Assembly (NCBI GenBank): GCA_964538485.1 | Contig: CAZIHJ010000003.1 | Span: 1-64,000, forward strand | Direction of reading: 5' to 3' | DNA: 64,000 bases | Source of the DNA: JBJXHC01 sp964538485 | GTDB lineage: Bacteria > Bacteroidota > Ignavibacteria > UBA10030 > UBA6906 | In this document: positions 49,473-58,058 of the stretch, piece by piece | How the letters are laid out: each line of letters begins with the position of its first letter | Position numbering within the stretch: the first letter of the stretch is position 1 | Program-made: the position numbers and the translations under genes | The notes under the pieces: model-generated | What the model saw: the letters and a program-made list of their open reading frames with translations, nothing else | Databases searched by the model: none | Told to the model about the DNA's origin: nothing

Positions 49473-52282
49473 CCGAAAAACAACTGATGAAACAGTCCGC
49501 TTTGCATCGTGTGGAAATTATCCTCGATCCTCTTCCCGACATCATACCGCAGCACAAGGAAGCCCCCGAGATTCATGCGCAGTCCGCCCCCCACGCTTCC
49601 CAGGGTCTCGGTATACTCGTCGTCCCACGCGTTTCCGGCATCAAAAAATAGCGCGCCGCGAATCGACCAGAAGCTCAACCCCACGAACGGAAAGCGGATC
49701 GCCAACTGGTCGATAAACGGAAAGCGAAGTTCCTGACTTGCCAGCCAGAGTTTTTCCCCGCGAATCGACCAGCGCGGAAAACCGCGCAAGTCCCAACTCC
49801 CGCCCATCACAAACCGGCGCGATTCCTTTCCATCATTATAGAAGAGCCATGCACGCGATGCAAATGTGCTGCGTTGCGACAGTCTGAAATAGTGCCGGTA
49901 GTCGATAATGGCCGTGTAGTAATTGACATTGGAGTATTGAATGTCAGAAGTAAAGGCAAGGGTCAGGTTGAACCTGCTGCCATCCAGTGGTCCGCTTGGT
50001 CCCCACAAGGAGTTGTCATGAGTGAATGAAACCGAATTCGAGAGGAGCAGTGCCTTCCTGTCCTCAATGATGATGTCAACATCCTTGTTGGAATTGCTCA
50101 AGCTCACCGCGGTTTCGATCCGCTGGAATTTTGTGAGTGGATAACTCAATGCGAAGTATCCGCCAAATACGCGCTCAAAATAAAATTCGTCCTTGTCTGT
50201 CAGATCGTAACGCCTGCCACTGAAACGATAAATGCCATAGGCGTAGTTTGTCCGCTGGCTCAGTGACACGCGCGAGATTGCCACATTAAAGCTGGAGAGA
50301 AGCTCGTCCTGCGATTGCGCGGTATTATACAGCAGGAAATAATACTGGTCGTTCCCGAGCAAATCGCTGAGCCCGACAAACGCGCCGCCGGATGTTCCGA
50401 ACACCGGATCCGTGGAGATGGCGCTCTGGGCTATATCCAGACTGTATTCGCCTTGGTACTTCAATGTCTTGACTTCCGAAACACCTGCAATGGACCTGGC
50501 CTCCCAGGGTTTTTCCCGGTTGTAGAGATCAACAAGGCGCACAGTCGTTGATGTGTCGAACGTCGCTTCAATGTTCTTCAACATGCGTATCTGGAAACTG
50601 AATTTCTCAAACGCGGCGAAGACCAGGTCGCCGTCTTTTGTCCAGGTCGGGTCAAATGCTGCTGTGGTAAAGTGTGTCACCTTGGTCATGGAGCGCATGC
50701 CGCCAGGGTGTCTCTTCTCCATATCCATCATCCAGATATTCTGTGCACCATCGGTGTCGCATGTAAATGCCAGCCGGGTTCCGTCCTTTGACCAGGCGGG
50801 TGATCCGGTATTTTCGTTGCCGAACGTGAGATAGTCGATCGTACCGGATACCATGTCATAGAGAAACAGATTGTGTTTGCCGTTCTTGCCATGCGGACTT
50901 CGATCCGAACTGAAGGCGATCTTATCGCCATGCGGCGACCAGGCCGGATCCCGATCGTCATAATAGTCATTGGTGAGTTTGCGAAGGTTGCGGCTCTCGA
51001 TATCAAGCACATACAAATCGTTATTGCCGCTCATGTCAATGGAAGAGAAAGCGATGCGCTTGCCGTCGGGTGACCAGGATGTTGAGCCGATGCCGACCAA
51101 CTGCCGGAAGCGGAATGTCTCAATGATCCTCTCCTGCATAAGGTCATACAAATGCAGTACATCGCTTTCGCCACTCTTGGTAACGAATGCCAGCACACCT
51201 TCACGCGAAATATCCATGCGCGTGCGGAAAGGATGGAACGTTTCAAAGTCATCCGACTTCTCTCCCTGCAGGACGTTTGTTGCAGAAGCATCGGGTCGTT
51301 CATCGTTCAGCGATTTCTTGAAGATGCCGGTGTAGCCTGTCTGGTTGCCGATAAAGTAGACGTCCCGCGTCGAGTCCCGTTCGAACACCACGGGCTTGGC
51401 ATTGAATCCTTCCTTCACCACGTTGATCGTTGTGCTGCTTGGCGTATCGTATTTGGCAAGGAGCGGGTAGTATTTTTTCTTGAGCGCATACAACCACTCT
51501 TCATCAAACTCCTTGTAGTTCTTCCCGAGCGTCATCTTGAACACTTCGCTGAAGCTGCCCACCTTCCAGAAGTTTTCCATGAGCAACAGAATTTTCTCTT
51601 TGCCATACTTCTCGCCGATGTACTCCAGCACTGCCTGTCCTTCCTTGTACATCAGGAACGAACCGTAAATGCGATCCATGTCGTCAACGCCCACGACGAT
51701 ATCGCTCAACACGGCATCCCGCATCACCATTTCGGCCTGGGTATCCCATTCTGTTGACCAATATTCTGCAAGGCCCTCGGTAAACCAGAGAGGTGGAAAG
51801 CGGTCCTGCGTTTTGCGGTGATCAATAAGGACGCGAGAAATCTTGCTGTGCATGAACACATGCACGAGCTCGTGGCGTATCACGTGTCGGAATTGGAACG
51901 TTGAACCGTCGGAGGGAATGACGACGCGGCCTTTGAGGAATTCAAAGAAGCCGCCCACGCCTTCGGGGATGAAGCCACCTGTGGTATTCGTTTGTTGGAA
52001 ATGGAGGTGCGAACTGTAGAAGATGAGCGGAACGCGGTTGTTGAGTGAGTGATTGAATTTTGTTTCGAGTTCTTTGAAGGCCTCCTCGGCGAAAAACGCG
52101 CCGCGCTCAGCGAGGTCTTTCATCTCCGGATAATAATAGATATCGAAGTGCTCGGTCTTGAGAACATGCCAGTCGAATGCCGTGTACTGCACCTTGTTGC
52201 GGCCGAAATAAAAGAATTGCGCCACGGCGGTGGAAGAAGAGAGAAGGAGGAGAACGGCGAACAACAGCTGGAAACGACGCAT
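49460..52282 (-). CDS. Peptidase_MA - TolB-propeller - outer-membrane barrel fusion protein
   Basis: About 940 residues. A signal peptide (cut after AVAQ) precedes a gluzincin peptidase domain with HELVH at 137-141 and a third-ligand candidate E169 in WFTEGLAEY. A TolB/PD40 propeller (about 300-600; SWSPDGKRIAFSS, AWSPHGDKIAFSS, AWSKDGTRLAF) follows. The C-terminal third is an Omp85/surface-antigen-like barrel ending LFHQLFFGWDF. The catalytic residues are intact, so surface or periplasmic proteolysis tethered to the outer membrane is likely. I chose ATG 52282, where the hydrophobic signal begins; a GTG at 52300 is in frame. Confidence 0.85.
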   Translation of the reverse strand: MRRFQLLFAVLLLLSSSTAVAQFFYFGRNKVQYTAFDWHVLKTEHFDIYYYPEMKDLAERGAFFAEEAFKELETKFNHSLNNRVPLIFYSSHLHFQQTNTTGGFIPEGVGGFFEFLKGRVVIPSDGSTFQFRHVIRHELVHVFMHSKISRVLIDHRKTQDRFPPLWFTEGLAEYWSTEWDTQAEMVMRDAVLSDIVVGVDDMDRIYGSFLMYKEGQAVLEYIGEKYGKEKILLLMENFWKVGSFSEVFKMTLGKNYKEFDEEWLYALKKKYYPLLAKYDTPSSTTINVVKEGFNAKPVVFERDSTRDVYFIGNQTGYTGIFKKSLNDERPDASATNVLQGEKSDDFETFHPFRTRMDISREGVLAFVTKSGESDVLHLYDLMQERIIETFRFRQLVGIGSTSWSPDGKRIAFSSIDMSGNNDLYVLDIESRNLRKLTNDYYDDRDPAWSPHGDKIAFSSDRSPHGKNGKHNLFLYDMVSGTIDYLTFGNENTGSPAWSKDGTRLAFTCDTDGAQNIWMMDMEKRHPGGMRSMTKVTHFTTAAFDPTWTKDGDLVFAAFEKFSFQIRMLKNIEATFDTSTTVRLVDLYNREKPWEARSIAGVSEVKTLKYQGEYSLDIAQSAISTDPVFGTSGGAFVGLSDLLGNDQYYFLLYNTAQSQDELLSSFNVAISRVSLSQRTNYAYGIYRFSGRRYDLTDKDEFYFERVFGGYFALSYPLTKFQRIETAVSLSNSNKDVDIIIEDRKALLLSNSVSFTHDNSLWGPSGPLDGSRFNLTLAFTSDIQYSNVNYYTAIIDYRHYFRLSQRSTFASRAWLFYNDGKESRRFVMGGSWDLRGFPRWSIRGEKLWLASQELRFPFIDQLAIRFPFVGLSFWSIRGALFFDAGNAWDDEYTETLGSVGGGLRMNLGGFLVLRYDVGKRIEDNFHTMQSGLFHQLFFGWDF

Positions 52283-52520
52283 CACAGTCCCGTCAGTCAC
52301 GAATAGCCAATGGAGGAAGATGAGGATGGTGGTTCATTAAAAGTATAGGAAGAATGGAGGGAAGTTGCAAGGAGGGTGCGGCGTTGTTATATCTGTATAG
52401 TGCGGTTAGGCGACATTATGTCGTTATTCTCGAATGTGGGTCATGCCGAATATAGCCGAACTTGCAAAGGAAGGCACCCGAATCTTACAGAGTTTTCTGC
52501 GGAGAGTCAAGAAAATGGTT

Positions 52521-52549
52521 GTCACTTTCTTTCCGAGAAAGAAAGTGAC
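52521..52549. repeat. 13-bp perfect hairpin
   Basis: GTCACTTTCTTTC, CGA, GAAAGAAAGTGAC: a perfect inverted repeat with a 3-nt loop. It is too long and purine/pyrimidine-skewed to be accidental, and no T-run follows on either strand, so a simple terminator is unlikely. Confidence 0.75.
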
Positions 52550-52749
52550 CAAAGAAATCCTTCCGCAATCGCAACACACAGCAAATGTAACACCGTCGTG
52601 GTTAAGGTGCGATTCTGGTTGTCGAACGTATTGGGTTCTTTAGTGTTTAGTGTAATGTCACCAGAATCGCAAAGCTCGGTCTGAATCTCCTCGCACACAG
52701 CCAGCGATTGCGGACATCTGGGATAAAAGGAGACAAGCCGTCAAACTTC

Positions 52750-52801
52750 TTGCCAAGAGAGATTAGGGTGAGTTCTAATCTATCCATCAGCATCTTGGCG
52801 A
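52750..52801. repeat. nested stem-loop next to a CTTTGCGT repeat
   Basis: The outer stem GCCAAGA (52752-52758) / TCTTGGC (52793-52799) encloses an inner stem AGATTAG (52760-52766) / CTAATCT (52775-52781). Immediately downstream CTTTGCGT occurs twice in tandem (52804-52811 and 52812-52819), the same style of short-period repeat that flanks the small ORFs elsewhere in the window. Confidence 0.5.
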
Positions 52802-52827
52802 TACTTTGCGTCTTTGCGTGAGGCCTA

Positions 52828-53802
52828 CTACGGCTCGTCGAGCGTGGCGGCTACCACTGCGTGGCCTCTGCTCGACAAATGCATATGGTCGCCGTACAAG
52901 AATAATTCGCGCGATGCCACTCCTGATCCGGCAAACTGGTCGAAGAGATCAATGACCGGGATGCCATTCTGTTTCATTGCAGATCGAATCATCTCTTGTG
53001 GCAACAGCAACGATGTAGTCTTCATCCTCACCTGATACTCGTACGGGATCAATACCACAGTCACGGGAAGGCCACTCTGCTCAATGCTCTTGACAAGCTC
53101 AACAAGTTCAGTCATTGCTCGTGTTGCTTCTGATGTCCCTCGCTCATAATATCCAAAGTCATACTCGAAATATGTCTTGCTCCGGTCAAACAAAATATTC
53201 TTCAACCAAAGATAGAGCTTTGAATAGTTACGGAAGAATGCGAGATATTCATTTGATCCGACAGCAAGCGGTTCAGTGCCATAAAAATCGTTGAGGGAGT
53301 AGCAGATGAGAACGCGACGAATTGTCGGGTCATGGCGCAGCACCGTTGTAGCGACGTCCGCGTATTCATGTACGGAGTATCCCACAGCGCCGGTATTGAT
53401 GACACGCCATTGAGGATGTGCGTGCTGGACGCGTCCAGCGAACGTACTTTCCGCCTCAACACCGACACCGAACAGCACCGAGTCACCAATCAACAGCAGT
53501 GTTGAGTCTGCCGTTGCCGGCGCGCCAATATCGCGAAACCCCTCATGGTTGATACGCACTTCGGTGCCGAATGACACACCTGTTGCATCGGGTTGCCAGC
53601 CAAACGTTGAACCGAAGGCATGTTCGCGAACGAGATGACGTTCCGTCCCCTGGAAATTGATCCCGGGAAAGAACAGGCGGACAATAAACTCTGCCAACAG
53701 AAGGATGATGACAACAAAAAGGAAGGAATAGAGTGAAAGGAGGAGTTTGCTTCTCACAGATTCGTCCGACTGTACAGCCAACGGATCACCATGACGTCCC
53801 AT
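52828..53802 (-). CDS. membrane-anchored SGNH/GDSL hydrolase-like protein
   Basis: A 324-residue protein with one transmembrane helix (about 19-45) and a periplasmic SGNH domain. Catalytic candidates are S108 in LLIGDSVLFG, an Asn in CYSLND, and the Asp-His pair in GDHMHLSS (about D305 and H308). Relatives act as esterases or O-acetyl-modifying proteins on exopolysaccharide or cell-wall glycans. The start overlaps the preceding 33-residue membrane protein by 17 nt; an internal GTG about 15 codons in would avoid the overlap. Substrate unknown. Confidence 0.75.
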   Translation of the reverse strand: MGRHGDPLAVQSDESVRSKLLLSLYSFLFVVIILLLAEFIVRLFFPGINFQGTERHLVREHAFGSTFGWQPDATGVSFGTEVRINHEGFRDIGAPATADSTLLLIGDSVLFGVGVEAESTFAGRVQHAHPQWRVINTGAVGYSVHEYADVATTVLRHDPTIRRVLICYSLNDFYGTEPLAVGSNEYLAFFRNYSKLYLWLKNILFDRSKTYFEYDFGYYERGTSEATRAMTELVELVKSIEQSGLPVTVVLIPYEYQVRMKTTSLLLPQEMIRSAMKQNGIPVIDLFDQFAGSGVASRELFLYGDHMHLSSRGHAVVAATLDEP

Positions 53803-53887
53803 CGCGGAACACGTTTACCCAGACGAGAATAATCAGCATGACGATTGCGACGAGAATGGAGATTTTATGTTCTTTGGATAAGCTCAT
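53786..53887 (-). CDS. 33-residue single-pass membrane protein
   Basis: A short open frame ATG 53887 to TGA 53786. It encodes a charged N-terminus (MSLSKEHK), one hydrophobic helix (ISILVAIVMLIILVWVNVF) and a short polar tail (RDGTSW). Overlap with the SGNH gene start in another frame suggests translational coupling. Small membrane proteins are often encoded beside SGNH proteins in polysaccharide clusters, which makes a structural partner role plausible. It is too short for most gene finders. Confidence 0.5.
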   Translation of the reverse strand: MSLSKEHKISILVAIVMLIILVWVNVFRDGTSW

Positions 53888-53944
53888 AGGACTTCCAGGA
53901 TGCGGATGTTGAATTGAGACCGTGATGCATCATTTTGTGGTTGC

Positions 53945-54994
53945 TCAAATTTTAGAGAGTTCGTTCTTGAGATGATCAATTACCGCAACGGGCATCGGGT
54001 CCTCTTTGTGGAGGATTGCGAGGTAATAGCTCACCCAGTCGCCGAGATACACGAGTGAAAACATTCGTGCCAGCAGTGACGTTCCCTCGCTCCAAACTTC
54101 GGTTATGCGCGTAGTGTGTTCGCCGATGATTTGCTTTGTAATGTCCATGCGATACGCGATGCGTTTGTGATCGCCTTTGTCCCGGAGGAAGAAGACTTGC
54201 GTCTCTCGCATCATCTCGGAGAGTACCTTCCAGCCAACGAGTTCGTTGTGGTTCATTTCAGGGAGGACGTGACCGAAGAGCAATGATTTGGCATTCTCTG
54301 CGATCTGTCCGCGCCAGCGTGTGTTCACAGCATCAAATCGCTCGGTCGATGAATAGACAACACCCGGTCGTCCCTTCAATTGCGCAGCAAGCTGCAGCGC
54401 CATATTCGTTGATTCATCAGGCGTACCATATTCCGTCGACTTCTCCTCGAGTAGTTTGATGGTTTCCCGAATGTCCCGGGTTTTGTTCTTGATGAACCCC
54501 ATCTTGCCCAATGCGATAAGAAGAGGGAAGAACGAATACCCCAGCGCGCATCGCGGTGGCAAACCACCGGGGATGGTAATTAGCGGTGTACGCTTTGCCT
54601 TCGCCAGTTTTGCAGTCACCCCATTGGAAGAGATACAGAGAATTTTTGCCCGTCGTTTGATTGCCTCCCGATGCGCGGCGTTTGTTTCTTCCGTGTTGCC
54701 CGAGTAGCTCGAAATAATGACAAGAGTCTTCGTACCGACGAATTTCGGCAGCGAATAACTCCTGTTTACTGTAAACGGGACGGTAAGTTCATCAGCGAGA
54801 TAACTCTTGAGCAAATCGCCGCCGATTGCCGAACCACCCAAACCGCACAAGACGATATTCTCAATTCCTTTTGACGGTAACCTGACGTTTGCAGCATTGC
54901 CGATCTTGGCTGCTTCTTGCGCCTGTGAAGGAAATTGTTTGATGAGATTGTACACATTGGAAACATCGACAGCAAAGATTTCTTCAAACCTCAT
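53945..54994 (-). CDS. bifunctional phosphoglucose/phosphomannose isomerase
   Basis: A 349-residue tandem-SIS-domain enzyme interconverting glucose-6-P or mannose-6-P with fructose-6-P. The first SIS domain has CGLGGSAIGGDLL and SSYSGNTEET. The second domain holds RGQIAENAKS and the catalytic MNHNELVGW, as in the archaeal and bacterial bifunctional family. No classical pgi is in the window, so this may be the glycolytic isomerase. It starts 25 nt downstream of ptsI. Confidence 0.92.
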   Translation of the reverse strand: MRFEEIFAVDVSNVYNLIKQFPSQAQEAAKIGNAANVRLPSKGIENIVLCGLGGSAIGGDLLKSYLADELTVPFTVNRSYSLPKFVGTKTLVIISSYSGNTEETNAAHREAIKRRAKILCISSNGVTAKLAKAKRTPLITIPGGLPPRCALGYSFFPLLIALGKMGFIKNKTRDIRETIKLLEEKSTEYGTPDESTNMALQLAAQLKGRPGVVYSSTERFDAVNTRWRGQIAENAKSLLFGHVLPEMNHNELVGWKVLSEMMRETQVFFLRDKGDHKRIAYRMDITKQIIGEHTTRITEVWSEGTSLLARMFSLVYLGDWVSYYLAILHKEDPMPVAVIDHLKNELSKI

Positions 54995-55019
54995 TGGACT
55001 CGCCTCTTTATTGTTCGCA

Positions 55020-56789
55020 CTATTCTTCTATAGGTATATCGGGGAGTTTGCTCTTGACAAACTCGGCAAGGTATCCCCGGATTTCATTTTCTGTGGAGAA
55101 CGTAAGCACCTTGTCGGCCACGCGTTTTGCTTCTTTGTATTTGATGGAACGAATGATCTTCTTGATCTCCGGCAGGATCGAAGGGATGACGCTGAATTCA
55201 TCGAGTCCCATACCAACCAGTAAGACTGTGGCAAGAGGATCGCCAGCCATTTCACCACACATTCCCACCCATTTATTTCTTTTGTGACCGGCGGTGATAA
55301 TAGACTTGATCGTGCGGACGACTGCGGGATTAAATTCCTGATATAGTGAAGCAACAGCAGCGTTGCCGCGATCAACTGCAAGCAGATACTGGATCAAGTC
55401 GTTTGTGCCTATGCTCAGGAAGTCCGCTTCTTCGGCGATTTCTTCGGCGAGGAGCGCTGCCGCAGGTACTTCGATCATCACACCGATCTGAACATTTGCA
55501 TCGAAGGGGATATTCTTTGCAGCAAGTTCTCCTTTTGCCTGTGCAAGCAGCTCCCGGGCCTTACGGACTTCCTGCAGACTGGATATCATCGGAAACAAAA
55601 TGCGGACATTTTTTTTCACACTGGCCCTGAGCAATGCGCGTAAGTGCGTCAGGAACATATCCGGGCGGTCGAGGCAAATGCGAATCCCGCGCCAGCCAAG
55701 AAAGGGGTTTTCTTCGTGGAGCGATTCACCGGCGATCTTATCGCCTCCGATATCGAATGTTCTGAAAATGACAGGGTGAGGGAACGTTCCTTCGGCGATT
55801 GCCTTGTATTCGAGATACTGCTCATCTTCGGTAGGGAAGGTCGTCCTTCCCATCAATTGACTCTCGGTCCTGTACAGACCGATTCCTGCGGAACCCTGCT
55901 CACGGGCAAATGCGAGTTCGTTCTCAAATTCAAGGTTTGCCGAAAGCTCAATCTGGCGGTGATCAAGAGTCTCGGCAGCAAGCCCGGAGATTCCGGAGAG
56001 ATGTTGCTCAAAATCCTTGAAGCGCTGCATCTTCCTTTGCAAACTCTTTATTGTCTCTTCGCCGGGATTGATGACAACAATACCGCCATAGCCATCGATA
56101 GCTATATGATCACCGGTATGAATCTGCTGCGTCGCAGTTCTTAGCGCGACCACCGCGGGGGTTTTCAGTGAGCGTGAAAGCAGGGCTGCGTGAGATGCCG
56201 TGCCGCCGAAATCCGTTGCATAGCCGAGAATCTGGTTCCTGCTGAAGATCACGGTATCTGCCGGTGTGAGGGATTCCGAGACGACGATGGACTCGCCCTC
56301 AAGTTTGGAGAAGAGTTTCTGATCCTGAATATTCCGGATGATTCTGTTCATCACGTCATCGACGTCATTTGCACGCTCGTGCATGTACTCATCCGGCGCA
56401 GCAAGCATGAGGCGTTTGTACTTGCCGATTTCGTCCATGACGACATACTCGGAGTTTTTCAATTCCTCCGTGATTCGTTTTTCGATCTCACCCATCAAGA
56501 TTTGATCGTGGAGGATCATGATCTGTGCTTCGAAGATCTTTGCGCTTTGCGTGCCCAGCTTCTGCTCCGCAAATGAGAGGATCTTTTGCAACTCCCTTTC
56601 CGATCGTTCAAGCGCCGCATGCAGGCGATCGATCTCGGCGTCGACATCCGGAGCAAGAATACTCTTGAGTCTGACGCGAGGGACATGCTTGCTGTAGAGG
56701 TACGCCGGACCTATGGCAATGCCCGGTGCCGCCGGGATGCCTTTGAGAATAATCTCCTGTGGTTCGGGGATGGGTTGTTCGATGGTCAT
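55020..56789 (-). CDS. ptsI: phosphoenolpyruvate-protein phosphotransferase (enzyme I)
   Basis: A 589-residue enzyme I, which takes phosphate from PEP and passes it to HPr. The phospho-histidine is H200 in DFGGTASHAALLSRS. The PEP-binding TIM barrel has GIGLYRTESQLMGR, EENPFLGWRGIR, MIEVPAAA, LSIGTNDLIQYLLAVDR, and the catalytic Cys in WVGMCGEMAGD. It lacks an N-terminal GAF domain, so it is the sugar-type rather than PtsP. It overlaps the HPr gene by 4 nt (ATGA). No EII permease gene is present nearby. Confidence 0.96.
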   Translation of the reverse strand: MTIEQPIPEPQEIILKGIPAAPGIAIGPAYLYSKHVPRVRLKSILAPDVDAEIDRLHAALERSERELQKILSFAEQKLGTQSAKIFEAQIMILHDQILMGEIEKRITEELKNSEYVVMDEIGKYKRLMLAAPDEYMHERANDVDDVMNRIIRNIQDQKLFSKLEGESIVVSESLTPADTVIFSRNQILGYATDFGGTASHAALLSRSLKTPAVVALRTATQQIHTGDHIAIDGYGGIVVINPGEETIKSLQRKMQRFKDFEQHLSGISGLAAETLDHRQIELSANLEFENELAFAREQGSAGIGLYRTESQLMGRTTFPTEDEQYLEYKAIAEGTFPHPVIFRTFDIGGDKIAGESLHEENPFLGWRGIRICLDRPDMFLTHLRALLRASVKKNVRILFPMISSLQEVRKARELLAQAKGELAAKNIPFDANVQIGVMIEVPAAALLAEEIAEEADFLSIGTNDLIQYLLAVDRGNAAVASLYQEFNPAVVRTIKSIITAGHKRNKWVGMCGEMAGDPLATVLLVGMGLDEFSVIPSILPEIKKIIRSIKYKEAKRVADKVLTFSTENEIRGYLAEFVKSKLPDIPIEE

Positions 56790-57052
56790 TGTTCGTCGAA
56801 TCCACGTTCGAATAATTCCACAACCGCCGCCGCTGCGGCTTCCTCATCCTCTCCCTCAAAGCGCAGCATCAAGGTTGATCCCTGTTCTGCCGCCAGCGTC
56901 ATCACTCCAATGATGCTCTTGCCGTTGATCTCGAAGCCATCCTTCTGAATCAGGAATTCCGCCTTAAACCGGGCGGCTGTTTTGACGAGTGTTGCTGCCG
57001 GTCGTGTATGCAAGCCGGCTCTGTTCTTTATTGTTACTTCGCGTTCGATCAC
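56786..57052 (-). CDS. ptsH: phosphocarrier protein HPr
   Basis: An 88-residue HPr with the active histidine H15 in NRAGLHTRPA and the regulatory serine S46 in NGKSIIGVMTLAAEQG, a position used by HPr kinase. The start is GTG 57052, overlapping the end of the prenyl synthase gene, with GGAG about 8 nt upstream; the longer open frame would run deep into that gene. Having both sites suggests phosphorylation by enzyme I and perhaps by an HPr kinase, which is not in this window. Confidence 0.95.
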   Translation of the reverse strand: MIEREVTIKNRAGLHTRPAATLVKTAARFKAEFLIQKDGFEINGKSIIGVMTLAAEQGSTLMLRFEGEDEEAAAAAVVELFERGFDEQ

Positions 57053-57053
57053 C

Positions 57054-58058
57054 CTATGCACTCCGGTGCAGCAGGTGTTCGGAAAACCATTTGAGCATAT
57101 GTGTTGCGCGATTCTGTGGAAGCCCGGCAAGTGCCCGCACGGCCGCACGTGTTTCCCTATCAATCTGCACGCGTGCCGCCTCGATGACGCCGTATTTTTC
57201 ATAGATCGAAGTAACGGTAGCCACTCTTCGTTTCCGGTTGGCGGCAGACAGGGTCTTGTTGCCGCCATCGGTCATGACACGGGCGAGCAGCTCCTTGTCG
57301 CCGCCCCGCGCGCGCTGCCAGGCAGTGAGAAGCAAAAAGGTCTTCTTGCCTTCCGTAATATCACCACCGACTTTCTTGCCGAACGCCTTCTCATCCGCAA
57401 CGACATCGAGCAGATCATCCTGGAGTTGAAACGCTCTGCCAAGCGCGTGGCCGAACTTGCGAAGCTGACGGATTTGTATCGCTGTTCCTCCGCCGATAAT
57501 GCCCCCAAGTTCTGTCGACATCGAGAGGAGACGCGCTGTTTTCTTTCCGGTCATCATAAAGTATTCTTTGAGAGACACTGTTGCGCGCCGTTCGAACTCA
57601 AGATCAAGCGCCTGCCCTTCGCAGACTTCGAGTAATCCGCTTGTCAGCAGCGAAACGATGCGATGTGTCTCGCCCGTGCGTTTTGCTGTCATGCTCTTGT
57701 ATGCAAGACCGAGCAACACATCACCCACGAGAAGAGCGGTACTGACATTCCATTTACGGTGCACTGTTGGTCGACCGCGCCTCGCGTCGGCATTGTCCAT
57801 GATATCGTCATGCACGAGTGTGAAATTATGCATGATTTCCACGGCAGCCCCTGCATGAACAGCATCACGTACCCGGCCTCCGACGGCTTCGCACGAAAGG
57901 AGAAGCAAAACAGCGCGGACCCGTTTCCCGCCTGCCGCAAGCACATAGTTGCACCCCTCTTCAATGTCGCGCGATTCCCAAACGCCGGCAAGATTTTTGA
58001 CTCGACTGTCGATCAGTTTCCTGAGGGATGTGTAGCGGCGGTCAAACTCTTTATGCAT
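57054..58058 (-). CDS. trans-polyprenyl diphosphate synthase (GGPP/FPP-type)
   Basis: A 334-residue all-helical prenyltransferase condensing IPP with allylic diphosphates. First aspartate-rich motif DDIMD in LVHDDIMDNADARRGRPTVH; second DDLLD in FQLQDDLLDVV. GGKRVRA and the region before the first motif suggest a short-chain (C15-C20) product, but chain length cannot be assigned safely. It overlaps the upstream IPP isomerase gene by 8 nt, placing two consecutive isoprenoid steps together. Confidence 0.92.
   Translation of the reverse strand: MHKEFDRRYTSLRKLIDSRVKNLAGVWESRDIEEGCNYVLAAGGKRVRAVLLLLSCEAVGGRVRDAVHAGAAVEIMHNFTLVHDDIMDNADARRGRPTVHRKWNVSTALLVGDVLLGLAYKSMTAKRTGETHRIVSLLTSGLLEVCEGQALDLEFERRATVSLKEYFMMTGKKTARLLSMSTELGGIIGGGTAIQIRQLRKFGHALGRAFQLQDDLLDVVADEKAFGKKVGGDITEGKKTFLLLTAWQRARGGDKELLARVMTDGGNKTLSAANRKRRVATVTSIYEKYGVIEAARVQIDRETRAAVRALAGLPQNRATHMLKWFSEHLLHRSA

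Larger units (their letters stand above)
52301..52827. other. gene-poor region with structured sequence
   Basis: No reading frame here looks like a real gene: the longest one encodes the arms of a hairpin and matches no family I know. The stretch contains a 13-bp perfect hairpin (52521-52549), a nested stem-loop (52750-52801) and a short CTTTGCGT tandem repeat (52804-52820). It may hold an untranslated RNA or mobile-element remnants; I cannot tell which. Confidence 0.6.

Noticed and set aside
52376..52684. 102-codon open frame in the gene-free region
   Set aside because: Its middle is the coding read-through of a perfect hairpin, it has no family features or good RBS, and an overlapping frame is open over the same hairpin.
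57053..57268. Extended N-terminus for HPr
   Set aside because: It lies inside the prenyl synthase gene on the same strand; GTG 57052 with GGAG gives a normal 88-residue HPr.
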